This document shows, piece after piece, positions 46,693 to 55,938 of a stretch of DNA of 64,000 nt. Numbering within the stretch: the first letter of the stretch is position 1; each line of letters opens with the position of its first letter. The notes under the pieces were generated by a model. It did no database searches, was not told the origin of the DNA, and saw only the letters and a list, made by a program, of their open reading frames with translations. This stretch comes from Pandoraea terrigena (GTDB lineage: Bacteria > Pseudomonadota > Gammaproteobacteria > Burkholderiales > Burkholderiaceae): positions 1-64,000 of the forward strand of contig NZ_CABPRU010000003.1 of NCBI RefSeq assembly GCF_902459705.1. The letters are read 5' to 3'. Position numbers and translations under genes: made by a program.

Positions 46693-46742
46693 CCGGCCGC
46701 CCGCCGCGACCTTTTCATTTGTCACAGGGAGACCTCATCATC

Positions 46743-47540
46743 ATGAAAACCTGGCTCAAGTCGCTGTGCCTCGTACCGCTGGCTGCAGTCGCGCTGCTGG
46801 GCACCTCGCCCGCCCGCGCCGCCGATCTGCTCGACACCGTCAAGTCCGCAGGCGTGCTGAAGATCGGGATCGAAGGGACCTACCCGCCGTTCAACTATCG
46901 CGCGGCCGACGGCCAGCTCGAAGGCTTCGATGTCGATGTCGCCAAGGCCGTTGCTGAACGTCTCGGCGTGAAGCCAGTGTTCGTGACGACGGAATGGAGC
47001 GGTATCATCGGCGGTCTCGTGGCCGGTAAATTCGATGTCATCGTCAATCAGGTTGCCATCACCGACGAGCGCAAGCGCTCGCTCGACTTCAGCCAGCCGT
47101 ACACCTTCTCCGCCGCGCAACTGATTCAGCGCAAGGATGACAAACGCGAATTCAATTCGCTCGAAGCCCTCAAGGGCCACAAGCTCGGCGTCAGTCTCGG
47201 CAGCAACTACGACAAGCTTGCGAAGGCCGTGCCGGGCATCGACGTGCGCACGTATCCGGGCGCGCCGGAGTATCTGCGCGATCTCGCCGCCGGTCGCATC
47301 GACGCGGCCCTCAACGATCGCCTGATGCTCGCGTATCTGATCAAGACGTCGAACCTGCCGCTGCGTACGGGCGCCGTGCTGCACGGCGCCAGCGAGTCAG
47401 TGGGCATCCCGTTCCGCAAGGGCAACCCCAAGTTCGCGAAGGCCATCGACGACGCCCTCACGGGCATGAAGCAGGACGGCTCGCTCGGTAAGCTCGCGAT
47501 GAAGTGGTTCGGTGAGGACACGTCCAAGCCGGCGAAGTAA
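46743..47540 (+). CDS. Polar amino acid ABC transporter, periplasmic binding protein
   Basis: A 265-residue protein with a signal peptide (residues 1-26, cut after SPARA) and a solute-binding fold of the family that binds polar amino acids such as cystine: GVLKIGIEGTYPPFNY, GFDVDVAKAVAERLG, ITDERKRSLDFSQPY. GGGAG precedes the ATG. It precedes the permease gene by 113 bases; the ATPase subunit is not in the window next to it. Confidence 0.9.
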   Translation: MKTWLKSLCLVPLAAVALLGTSPARAADLLDTVKSAGVLKIGIEGTYPPFNYRAADGQLEGFDVDVAKAVAERLGVKPVFVTTEWSGIIGGLVAGKFDVIVNQVAITDERKRSLDFSQPYTFSAAQLIQRKDDKREFNSLEALKGHKLGVSLGSNYDKLAKAVPGIDVRTYPGAPEYLRDLAAGRIDAALNDRLMLAYLIKTSNLPLRTGAVLHGASESVGIPFRKGNPKFAKAIDDALTGMKQDGSLGKLAMKWFGEDTSKPAK

Positions 47541-47577
47541 CCGGCAAGCCGAGCGGCGACACACTTCGGTCGCATCA

Positions 47578-47613
47578 CGGCCGGCACCACGCAAACCACG
47601 CGGGTGCCGGCCG
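47578..47613. repeat. Intercistronic hairpin
   Basis: A perfect 11-bp stem CGGCCGGCACC (47578-47588) with its complement (47603-47613) lies between the binding protein and permease genes and has no T-run. Such stems stabilise the upstream message and lower expression of the permease. Confidence 0.7.
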
Positions 47614-47653
47614 TCGTCATTCCGGCCCACGATACACCACCCCCAATCCCCTC

Positions 47654-48313
47654 ATGAATCCATTCGAACTCGCCGCCCAATCCATGCCTGTGCTGTTGCA
47701 GGGCACCGTGCTTACGATCAAGTTCGCCTTGATGTCGATGGTGTTCGGCCTGGCAATCGGTGTCGTCGTGGCGATCATGGGTATCGGCAAGGTCCGCGTG
47801 CTGCGCGGCATCGCCCGCACCTACGTCAGCATCATGCGCGGCACCCCGCTGCTGGTGCAGATCTTCGTGGTCTACTACGGTCTGCCGAGCGTCGGCATCG
47901 CGCTCGATCCGACACCTGCCGGCGTGCTCACGCTCAGCCTGAACGTCGGCGCCTATCTGTCGGAGAGCATGCGCGGCGCGCTCGAGGGCATGCCACGCGG
48001 GCAATGGCTCGCGGCGTACAGCCTCGGCCTGTCCTATTGGCAGACGCTGCGCTACGTCATCGCCCCACAAGCCCTGCGAATCGCCGTACCGAGTCTGGGC
48101 AACAGCCTCATCAGCCTGATCAAGGACACGTCACTGGTTTCGGTCATTACCGTGACCGAGTTGCTGCGTTCCGCCCAGGAAGTCATTGCGTCGACCTATC
48201 AGCCACTACCGCTCTATCTCGCCTGTGCCGCTATCTACTGGGTACTGTCGACCGGGTTGTCGGCGGTGCAGCGACGCATCGAAAAGCGTCTGGCATTGCC
48301 CGCCAGAACCTGA
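47654..48313 (+). CDS. Polar amino acid ABC transporter permease
   Basis: A 219-residue permease of the HisM/TcyB type with five to six membrane helices and the EAA loop (SMRGALEGMPRGQWLAAYSLG, in part). No ribosome site of note. Works with the upstream binding protein; the ATPase may be encoded elsewhere. Neighbours on the right are convergent. Confidence 0.9.
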   Translation: MNPFELAAQSMPVLLQGTVLTIKFALMSMVFGLAIGVVVAIMGIGKVRVLRGIARTYVSIMRGTPLLVQIFVVYYGLPSVGIALDPTPAGVLTLSLNVGAYLSESMRGALEGMPRGQWLAAYSLGLSYWQTLRYVIAPQALRIAVPSLGNSLISLIKDTSLVSVITVTELLRSAQEVIASTYQPLPLYLACAAIYWVLSTGLSAVQRRIEKRLALPART

Positions 48314-48438
48314 CGCGCACGCAGACAAGACAGCCGGCGCCCCGGATGCCATTCCCTGACATTCGGGGCGCGGCCAACGGCGTGAACGCCGGCACGTCGA
48401 CGCCACCGGCCGTTCCACGTCCCTGAACGCTTATCCGC

Positions 48439-49848
48439 TTATCGCGGCGCGCGACGCTCGCGATACATTGTGCGGAACGTCTTGCCGCTCGGCGCCGGCA
48501 TCTCCCGCGTGTCGCTCCACCCTGCGGCGAACGGCAGTTTCGAGAGACTGCCACGCTCACGTCCCATCCAACGGAGTACGCGCGCGCCAATGCCGGCCAG
48601 CGTGGCGTAAAGCCGCGGACGACGCGCCGCAAACGCCCATGCGGCGAGTGCCGTGCGCTCTTGCCACGGCCGTAAACCGCGATCCACCTGGCGCTCGCGC
48701 AACTTGCGAAGCAAATCGGAAATCGGAATGCCCACCGGGCAGACGCGATTGCACTCCCCACACAATGTGGCTGCCTGGGGCAGATCGAGCGTCTTCTCGA
48801 GGCCGACATAGCTCGGCGTGAGCACCGAGCCCATCGGTCCCGGATACACCCAGCCGTAGGCGTGGCCGCCGATCTTCTGATACACCGGGCAATGATTCAT
48901 GCACGCGCCGCAACGGATGCAACGCAGCATGTCCTGGAATGCACCGCCGATCAGTCCCGAGCGGCCGCCGTCGACGAGCACGAAGTACATATGGTCGGGG
49001 CCATCGAGCTCGCCCTCGGCACGCGTGCCGGTCAGCAGCGAGAAGTAGTTCGACGTTCCCTGCCCGGTCGCCGAGCGCGGCAACAGGCGCATGGCCGTCG
49101 CCAGATCCTCGAGCGTGGGCAGCACCTTCTCGATACCGGTCACCGCCACATGCACGCGCGGCATGATCGTGCACATGCCCTCGTTGCCCTCGTTAGTCAC
49201 CACGGCCACGGAACCGGTTTCGGCCACCAGGAAATTCCCGCCAGTCACGCCCATGTCCGCCGACAGGAACTGCGGCCGCAGCATCTCGCGCGCCTCGCGC
49301 GTCATCGCCGGAATCTCGGTCAGACGCGGCTTGTGGTGAACGCGCGCGAACAGGTCGGCAATCTCGTCCTTGTCCTTGTGCACAACCGGCGCAATGATGT
49401 GCGACGGCGGTTCGTTGTCGTTGATCTGCAGGATATACTCGCCCAGGTCGGTCTCGACCGACTGCACGCCCATATCGGCGAGCACCTTGTTGAGCTGCAG
49501 CTCCTCGGTGACCATCGATTTCGACTTGATCACCTTCTTGACGTCATGCTTGCGGGCGATCTCCGCAATCAGGCGCGCGGCGTCCTGCGTCGATTCCGCG
49601 AACAGCACCGTGGCGCCACGGCGCGTGGCCTCGCGCTCGAAAATCTCCAGCCAGACATCGAGCGTCTCCAGCCCGCGGTTACGACGCGCCTTGAGGGCCT
49701 CGCGCGTGGCCTCGAAGTCGATCTCCTCGATCGCGGCGGCACGCGCCGTCACGAACTTGGTCGAGAGCTTCCTGAGGTTGGCTTGCAGACGCTGGTCCGC
49801 GAGCTTTTGCCCGGCACGCGCCTTGAACTGCATCGATTGAACTTGCAT
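48439..49848 (-). CDS. lutB: Lactate utilisation protein LutB (iron-sulfur)
   Basis: A 469-residue protein with two 4Fe-4S motifs (CIRCGACMNHCPVYQ and CGECNRVCPVGIP) and a LUD domain with DMGVTGGNFL. Part of the LutABC L-lactate oxidation complex. Length is normal. It follows lutA after 79 bases. No LutC gene follows here. Confidence 0.92.
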   Translation of the reverse strand: MQVQSMQFKARAGQKLADQRLQANLRKLSTKFVTARAAAIEEIDFEATREALKARRNRGLETLDVWLEIFEREATRRGATVLFAESTQDAARLIAEIARKHDVKKVIKSKSMVTEELQLNKVLADMGVQSVETDLGEYILQINDNEPPSHIIAPVVHKDKDEIADLFARVHHKPRLTEIPAMTREAREMLRPQFLSADMGVTGGNFLVAETGSVAVVTNEGNEGMCTIMPRVHVAVTGIEKVLPTLEDLATAMRLLPRSATGQGTSNYFSLLTGTRAEGELDGPDHMYFVLVDGGRSGLIGGAFQDMLRCIRCGACMNHCPVYQKIGGHAYGWVYPGPMGSVLTPSYVGLEKTLDLPQAATLCGECNRVCPVGIPISDLLRKLRERQVDRGLRPWQERTALAAWAFAARRPRLYATLAGIGARVLRWMGRERGSLSKLPFAAGWSDTREMPAPSGKTFRTMYRERRAPR

Positions 49849-49927
49849 CGCGACTCACTGGAGGTGATGGCGGCCGGCACGCGTCATCGCGCACACGAGC
49901 GTAAGGGTCGGGCGGGCGCTGACGAGC

Positions 49928-50653
49928 TCATACATCGCCGGCGAGCACCTGGGCAATGTGCAGCACGCGCGTCTTCGTGTCGCCGGTGCGGCGCAGACGC
50001 CCCTCGATATTGAGCATGCATCCGAGGTCGCCCAGCACGACCGCCGGCGCACCGCTCGCGGCGATATTGGCGCACTTCTCGTCAACGATGGCCGTCGAGA
50101 TGTTGCCGTACTTGAGCGCAAAGGTGCCCCCGAAGCCGCAACAAGCCTGACAGTCCTTCATTTCGGTCATCTTGACGCCCGGCATTTTCGCGAGCAACGC
50201 ACGCGGCTGCGTCTTGACGCCCAGCTCACGCAGGCCCGAGCACGCATCGTGATAGGTCACTTCGCCGTTGTAATCGCCGGGGACGGTATCGACGTGCAGC
50301 ACATTGACCAGGAAATCGGTCAACTCGAATACGCGCGGACGCAGACGCTCGTAGCGGCCCATGAGTTCGGGGTCGTCGGCGAAGAGGTCGCCGTAGTGCG
50401 CCTTGACCATCCCACCGCACGATCCGGACGGCACGACGACATAGTCGAACGATTCGAACTCCTCGAGGAATTTCTGGGCGAGATCACGGGCGATGGCCCG
50501 TTCGCCGGAGTTGTAGCCGGGTTGACCACAGCAGGTCTGGGCATCGGGAATCACGACCTCGCAGCCCGCCGTCTCCAGCAGCTTGAGCGTCGAGAAGCCG
50601 ATCTCCGGACGCATCAGGTCGATCAGGCACGTGACAAAGAGTCCGACGCGCAT
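49928..50653 (-). CDS. lutA: Lactate utilisation protein LutA (CCG-domain)
   Basis: A 241-residue protein with two CCG motifs (TCCGQPGYN and ACCGFGGTF), as in LutA and heterodisulfide-reductase-like subunits that bind Fe-S clusters. AGAGGA lies before the ATG and a TATAAT-like -10 (minus strand, 50686-50691) lies just upstream. Forms an operon with lutB. Confidence 0.92.
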   Translation of the reverse strand: MRVGLFVTCLIDLMRPEIGFSTLKLLETAGCEVVIPDAQTCCGQPGYNSGERAIARDLAQKFLEEFESFDYVVVPSGSCGGMVKAHYGDLFADDPELMGRYERLRPRVFELTDFLVNVLHVDTVPGDYNGEVTYHDACSGLRELGVKTQPRALLAKMPGVKMTEMKDCQACCGFGGTFALKYGNISTAIVDEKCANIAASGAPAVVLGDLGCMLNIEGRLRRTGDTKTRVLHIAQVLAGDV

Positions 50654-50743
50654 TGGGGGAATCCTCTTTCCGGGAATAATGCGCCATTATAAGTCGCTGG
50701 GCCGGTCCGGCCCAGCGTGGATTCCCGCATATCGCGCAGACGC

Positions 50744-52342
50744 TTACGCCATCCGGGGCATGGCGTGGCCCAGCGCGCTCAACGAGTTCGTGCGCACCAA
50801 CTCCCGACGCTCGGCGGCTGGCGCTGCCACCAAAGGATACGGGGCCATGGCCAGGCGCGCCGCCATCGACTCCTGCGCTCGCGACAACCGCTGCAAATCG
50901 CTTCTGAAACCGTCAAGTCTGGCGTCGACACTGTTGAATCTGGTATCGACGCTGTCGAATCTGGTATCGACGCTGTCGAATCTGGCGTCGACGCTGTCGA
51001 ATCTGGCGTCGACGCTGTCAAATCTGGCGCCTACGCTGTCGAATCTGGCGCCTACGCTGTCGAATCTGGTGTCGACGCTGTCGAATCCGGTATCGACATT
51101 TTTGAATCTATCGTCGACGCTCGCGAACCCAGCATTGACTTCCGTCGTCAGGGTATCGAATCGATTGGCGAGGGTGTCAACCCGACCGGTGAGCGTGTCG
51201 ACCCGATCGATGAGGCTACCGAATTGATCGGTGAAGCCGTCGAACCGATCGGCGAGGTTGTCCACTTGACCAGTGAGCGTATTCACTTGATCGGTGAGCG
51301 TATCCGCTCGGTCATCCAGTCGATTCGCCACCGTTTCCATTTGATTCGAAAGGGAGCCTACCCGACTATCGAGCGAGTCCACCCGCCCCCCCACCTGGCC
51401 GAGGTCACTTTTGATGCCCTTCAGCAGATTCCACACCATATCTTCTCGTTCGAGCGCGGCACGCCGATCCGCCACGTCCAAATACGTTCTCATCATAGTC
51501 CCCTCCGTTTCAATGAATTGCTTGGTACTTGCCAACAGACTTTCAACAGACTTCCATCCTCGCTCACGATCGAACCCACGAATACTTCCGAGGCTGACCG
51601 CGCGAATCACTAGCGTCATCACCGTCGCCACGATACCGAGAATGCCCCCCGACACAAACAGTCCCGCCACCGCCACGGCCGCCGCCACGGAGTAAAGGGA
51701 AGTCGTAATGACAAGGCGCTTGCCGAAGTGCTTCTGTTCCGGCCAGACCTCCTTGGACGCCAGTGCGATCGACTCGCGCACACCTGCCAGGCATCGCTCG
51801 ATCTCGGCGACGCCATCGGCACGCTCGACCGACAGGCGCTGGCTCGCCGTCCTTTGGGCATCGGGGTCGTCAAAGGTCGCCTCGCCGAGCGCCACTGAGC
51901 ACTGCGCCATAGCCAGACATTTCGCCAGGATTTCCTGCTCCTTGCGCAGCGCTTGCGTCAGATGTCCCAGAATCGCCGAAAAGCGTCTGGCGGACGGGGT
52001 GAGGCTGCCGACATCGTGATCGTTCAACTGCTCGCCAACCCGCCAGTACGGCCCCGGTCGACTCGTGTTGCCGGCATATCGATAGACCCCGTCCCAGAGG
52101 CCTCCTCCCCAGTACCCTGACGTCGCCTTCCTGTAGGTCGAAAAGAACGCGTTCTCCAAGCGGTGAAGCGCATCGCAGTCCAATCCCAATTGCCCCTTCG
52201 CGTTGGCGATCTGCTGAAACTGACTGACGATTTCCGCATGTTTGTCGGCAATCGATTTTCCGTGAGTGACTGCCTCCCGGCTACGTGCACACCTCGGCGG
52301 CGGCCAACTCGCTGCCACCGGCGAAAACCCATACCTGTACAT
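50744..52342 (-). CDS. Coiled-coil membrane protein with C-terminal heptad repeats
   Basis: A 532-residue protein. The start at 52342 was chosen because AAGGAGG precedes it by eight bases; longer starts lack this. Residues about 210-270 contain two hydrophobic helices. The C-terminal 200 residues are a coiled coil with regular 7-residue units, such as F-D-S-V-D-A-R, repeated about ten times at its end. The family is unknown. The base composition and repeats suggest a variable structural or secreted protein; it stands alone. Confidence 0.7.
   Translation of the reverse strand: MYRYGFSPVAASWPPPRCARSREAVTHGKSIADKHAEIVSQFQQIANAKGQLGLDCDALHRLENAFFSTYRKATSGYWGGGLWDGVYRYAGNTSRPGPYWRVGEQLNDHDVGSLTPSARRFSAILGHLTQALRKEQEILAKCLAMAQCSVALGEATFDDPDAQRTASQRLSVERADGVAEIERCLAGVRESIALASKEVWPEQKHFGKRLVITTSLYSVAAAVAVAGLFVSGGILGIVATVMTLVIRAVSLGSIRGFDRERGWKSVESLLASTKQFIETEGTMMRTYLDVADRRAALEREDMVWNLLKGIKSDLGQVGGRVDSLDSRVGSLSNQMETVANRLDDRADTLTDQVNTLTGQVDNLADRFDGFTDQFGSLIDRVDTLTGRVDTLANRFDTLTTEVNAGFASVDDRFKNVDTGFDSVDTRFDSVGARFDSVGARFDSVDARFDSVDARFDSVDTRFDSVDTRFNSVDARLDGFRSDLQRLSRAQESMAARLAMAPYPLVAAPAAERRELVRTNSLSALGHAMPRMA
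50918..51115. repeat. In-frame 21-bp tandem repeats
   Basis: About nine units of 21 bases (consensus near GTCGACGCTGTCGAATCTGG plus one base) run through the coding sequence of the coiled-coil protein. Units differ at one to three bases, which points to ongoing or past slippage. Confidence 0.8.
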
Positions 52343-52547
52343 TCCCCGCGCCTCCTTGAGCGTGTGCCGGTCTCGTCTTCCGATCCAGCCGAACACCGAA
52401 ATGAATGACAAGGCCATGGTAGTCGTCCGGGCGAGCGACCACTTTCGGTTTCTACCAGCCGTTACTGCGGCAGCGACGCTCTCCCGTGGCACGCCCACCT
52501 TTCGCAGAATTCCTCTACGCGAAGGGTGCGAGTTTTTCACAATATGA

Positions 52548-52565
52548 TATAGAATCGACCCTATA
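52548..52565. promoter_or_regulatory. Candidate IclR operator
   Basis: TATAG and CTATA form 5-bp arms around AATCGACC, 20 bases upstream of the iclR start and overlapping a TATGATAT -10-like stretch. IclR repressors often bind near their own promoter. Confidence 0.4.
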
Positions 52566-52584
52566 CGAAACTCGGCCCTCCCCC

Positions 52585-53412
52585 ATGAAAGACGAAGGTA
52601 GTCAAAGCACGGAGTCGCGCACGTCCATTCAGGTCATCGAGCGCATGATGCGTCTGCTCGATGCACTTGCCGCTCATGCCGATCCGGTTAGCCTCAAGGA
52701 ATTGGCGCAGTCCACTGAACTCCATCCGTCCACCGCGCACCGCATCCTGAACGACATGGTGGCCTGCCGCTTTGTCGATCGTTGCGACCCGGGCACGTAT
52801 CGCCTGGGCATGCGCCTGCTCGAACTTGGCAACCTGGTCAAGGCGCGGCTGTCGGTACGCGATGCGGCCCTCACGCCGATGCGCGGCCTGCACCGCATGA
52901 CCGGGCAGACGGTCAACCTGTCGGTGCGCCAAGGCGATGAAATCGTCTATATCGAGCGCGCCTACAGCGAACGCTCGGGCATGCAGGTGGTGCGCGCCAT
53001 CGGCGGTCACGCCCCCTTGCATCTGACGTCGGTCGGCAAGCTCTTCCTCGCGGCGGACGAAGCCTCGCGCGTGCGCGCCTACGCCACGCGAACGGGCCTG
53101 TCGGGGCACACACGCAACAGCATCACCGATCTGCAAAAACTCGAGCGCGAACTGGGCCATGTGCGCAAGTCCGGCTACGCACGCGACAACGAGGAACTCG
53201 AGCTTGGCGTTCGCTGCATTGCGGCGGGGATCTACGACGACAGCGGCAAGCTTGTCGCCGGGCTCTCGCTGTCCGCGCCGGCCGACCGTCTGCAGGACGC
53301 GTGGCTCGCGAATCTGAACGAGACGGCGCTACAGATTTCCGCTTCGCTGGGCTTTCACGCGCCGAATCCCCAAGTAGGCGGCAACGTGTCGCAAGTGGCG
53401 ACGGCCGAATAA
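52585..53412 (+). CDS. IclR-family regulator
   Basis: A 275-residue DNA-binding regulator. The winged HTH is at residues about 14-80 (VSLKELAQSTELHPSTAHRILNDMV, in part) and the ligand domain follows. It stands between lut genes and pbpG, divergent from the coiled-coil gene. Ligand and targets unknown. Confidence 0.88.
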   Translation: MKDEGSQSTESRTSIQVIERMMRLLDALAAHADPVSLKELAQSTELHPSTAHRILNDMVACRFVDRCDPGTYRLGMRLLELGNLVKARLSVRDAALTPMRGLHRMTGQTVNLSVRQGDEIVYIERAYSERSGMQVVRAIGGHAPLHLTSVGKLFLAADEASRVRAYATRTGLSGHTRNSITDLQKLERELGHVRKSGYARDNEELELGVRCIAAGIYDDSGKLVAGLSLSAPADRLQDAWLANLNETALQISASLGFHAPNPQVGGNVSQVATAE

Positions 53413-53554
53413 ACCCGAATCCGCGCCGCGCGTCGGCCACACGGATGTCATGCCGGTGGTGGGCATGCCGTGCGTGAGACGCACTGGCGGCGCGTTGGCG
53501 TGAAATGCCGACGCGCTCCAGACGTCAGGCCGGGCAAATCCGGTGGCAGAATGC

Positions 53555-53582
53555 AAAAGGCACTCCCGAGGGAGCGCCTTTT
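53555..53582. terminator. Bidirectional terminator between iclR and pbpG
   Basis: Stem AAAAGGCACTCC (53555-53566) with GGAGCGCCTTTT (53571-53582), one mismatch, flanked by A and T runs. It serves two convergent genes. Confidence 0.75.
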
Positions 53583-53630
53583 GTTTGGCAGCTTGCGCGA
53601 TCCGCGCCGCGCCACTCAACGCAACACGGC

Positions 53631-54884
53631 TTACAGCGCGTGTTCGTTGTTCGTCGCGACTTGCGCCGTCGGCGCCGTGCCTGCCGTGCGTTGCGGCGTC
53701 GCGCCGCCCCCTTCGAGCAGCCACTTGCGAACACGCGTGGCGTCGGCGAAGCGGGAGTACCTGCCGGTCGAATCGAGCAGAATCATGATCACCGGACGGC
53801 CATCGACGTTCGCTTGCATCACGAGGCACTGCCCCGCTTCATTGATGTAGCCGGTCTTCTGCAAACCGATTTCCCAGCCCGGGTGACCGATCAGGTGATT
53901 CGTGCTGACGTAGTGCAGCTCACGACGACCGGTATTGACGTCGTAATTGCTGTCCGTGGAGAAGCGGCGAATCAACGGGTACTGATACGCAGCCTTGACC
54001 ATCTTCACCAGATCACGAGCGCTCGACACGTTCTGGCTCGAGAGTCCCGTCGGATCGTTGAAGTGCGTGTCGTTCATGCCGAGCTGCTTCGCCTTGCGGT
54101 TCATCGCCGCAAGGAATGCCGGACGGCCGCCCGGGAAGTAACGCGAGAGCGCAGCGGCCGCTCGGTTTTCCGACGACATCAGCGCAATGTGCAGCATGTC
54201 TTCACGCGACAGGCGCGACCCCACCGACAGACGCGACCCAGTGCCCTTCTCATAGTCGCGATCATCGTCCGTCACTTCCATGACGTCCGTCATCGGAATG
54301 CCCGCGTCAAGCGACACCATCGCGGTCATCAGCTTCGAGATCGATGCGATCGGCAGCACGGCTTGCGAGTTCTTGTCGAACAGCGATTCGCCGGTGCGCT
54401 CGTCAACGACATAGGCGACTGAGGAACGCAGCGCCAGCGCATCAGGCGATTCGTGCAGACCGAACGCGCGACCGGCGGACAGACGCCCCTGGGCCTGCGG
54501 CGTAAAGTTGACAGTGCGATACGACGTCACGACGCGGCGTTTGCCGTGCTTGTAGACGACATGTTTGACGGCGACACGCTTGGTGGCCGACTCGACTTCG
54601 ACGGCAGCCAGTTTGCGCGCTTTGGCGCCAGCCTTCGCGTGCGATGCCGTCTTGGCAACGGCACGTTTGCCACCGGATGGGGAAGCGGCGACGGATTTCG
54701 TCGACTTGGTATTGGCACACGCGCGCTTCTGGGCGGCCGTCTTGGCTGCCTTGGACGAGCAGACGCTCGTCTTGCCGGCAGCCTGGACAACGGCCGGGGC
54801 ACCGGCGGCGAGCGAGATCGCCACGACGGCAGCACCCCAGAGGCGGGAGCGGCACAGACGCGCAAGGGTGGTGATCGCGTACAT
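53631..54884 (-). CDS. pbpG: D-alanyl-D-alanine endopeptidase (PbpG-like, S11)
   Basis: A 417-residue periplasmic protein with a signal peptide (residues about 10-36), a long Lys/Ala-rich linker (40-130) and an S11 peptidase domain with SISK (active Ser), SSENR and KTGYINEAG. It cleaves peptidoglycan cross-links. The basic linker may bind envelope or nucleic acid. No strong ribosome site. Confidence 0.88.
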   Translation of the reverse strand: MYAITTLARLCRSRLWGAAVVAISLAAGAPAVVQAAGKTSVCSSKAAKTAAQKRACANTKSTKSVAASPSGGKRAVAKTASHAKAGAKARKLAAVEVESATKRVAVKHVVYKHGKRRVVTSYRTVNFTPQAQGRLSAGRAFGLHESPDALALRSSVAYVVDERTGESLFDKNSQAVLPIASISKLMTAMVSLDAGIPMTDVMEVTDDDRDYEKGTGSRLSVGSRLSREDMLHIALMSSENRAAAALSRYFPGGRPAFLAAMNRKAKQLGMNDTHFNDPTGLSSQNVSSARDLVKMVKAAYQYPLIRRFSTDSNYDVNTGRRELHYVSTNHLIGHPGWEIGLQKTGYINEAGQCLVMQANVDGRPVIMILLDSTGRYSRFADATRVRKWLLEGGGATPQRTAGTAPTAQVATNNEHAL

Positions 54885-55072
54885 AAATTGGGGGTAGCGT
54901 AAGGTTGACAGGCAACGAGTTTGGAAGAAGTTTAGTAACTTCCCAAAAAATAAGCAATATGAATGACTTAGCTGAAATACTTAAACTGGCATCTGGTAGT
55001 TTTGTGCAGCGCAGCGCACCAAATTACACATTCGCCACAAATCGCCAATAAACGCCAATATCCGCACGCAGT

Positions 55073-55894
55073 TCAGCTTCGGAAATGCGCCCACTCATCC
55101 AGCGGTGCACGTTCCGTGACAAGCTGGTTTTCGATGGCCTTCGGATCCGCATAACCCAATGCCATGCCGCACACCACCATTCGGGTTTCCGGCAACCGCA
55201 GTTCTGCCGCAATCACCTGGTGGAACGTGGCGAACGCGGCCTGCGGGCAGGTATCGAGCCCACGTGCGCGCGCTGCGACCATCACGCTCTGCAGGAACAT
55301 GCCGTAGTCCAGCCAGCTCCCCTGCTCCAGATGCCGATCGATCGTGAAGATCAAGCCGACCGGTGCATCGAAGAAGCAGAAGTTACGCGCGTGCTGCCCC
55401 TGCATACGGTCTTTGTCGGCACGCCCGATGCCAAGCAGTCCATACAAATCCCACCCCACCTTGCGACGCCGTGCCTGGTAGGGCTCCGTCCACTCGCGCG
55501 GGTAGTACGCGTACTCCTCCTGGTGCATCAAGCGCTGCGCTGGATCGTTGAACGCCTCCAGCAGGCGCGACGTCAACGCGGTCAATGCCTGCCCGGTCAA
55601 CACATAGGTCTGCCAAGGCTGAATGTTGCTGCCCGACGGCGCACGCGAAGCCACGGTGAGAATGTCCGCCACCATCCGCTGTGGCACCGGTGTAGGCAGG
55701 TATGCCCGAATCGATCGTCGGCTGCGAATGGCCTCGTCGACATGGGCCACGCGCTGCTCGGCATCGTCACCGGTCATCGGGCGATGTGTCCCTTCCCCAC
55801 TCGCGGGCTGCGAGTGCAAGTCGGCGGCCTCGGCGGCATTTTGCGGCAAGGGCTGTGCGGCATCCTTATGCGGGTGTTGGTATAGCGGTTTCAT
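55073..55894 (-). CDS. Nitroreductase-family oxidoreductase
   Basis: A 273-residue FMN enzyme. The pattern IRSRRSIRAYLPTPVP and SRAPSGSNIQPWQT and the later CPQAAFA match the nitroreductase family. The first 39 residues are poorly conserved; a start at residue 40 is possible. Substrate unknown. Confidence 0.88.
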   Translation of the reverse strand: MKPLYQHPHKDAAQPLPQNAAEAADLHSQPASGEGTHRPMTGDDAEQRVAHVDEAIRSRRSIRAYLPTPVPQRMVADILTVASRAPSGSNIQPWQTYVLTGQALTALTSRLLEAFNDPAQRLMHQEEYAYYPREWTEPYQARRRKVGWDLYGLLGIGRADKDRMQGQHARNFCFFDAPVGLIFTIDRHLEQGSWLDYGMFLQSVMVAARARGLDTCPQAAFATFHQVIAAELRLPETRMVVCGMALGYADPKAIENQLVTERAPLDEWAHFRS

Positions 55895-55938
55895 TAGTCT
55901 GGCTCACGGCAAACGATGAGAGAAATGCGTCGCCCGGT

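Noticed and set aside
50918-51115. Possible CRISPR array because of regular short repeats
   Set aside because: Units are contiguous 21-mers without spacers, lie in frame in a long gene and encode heptads, so they are coding tandem repeats.
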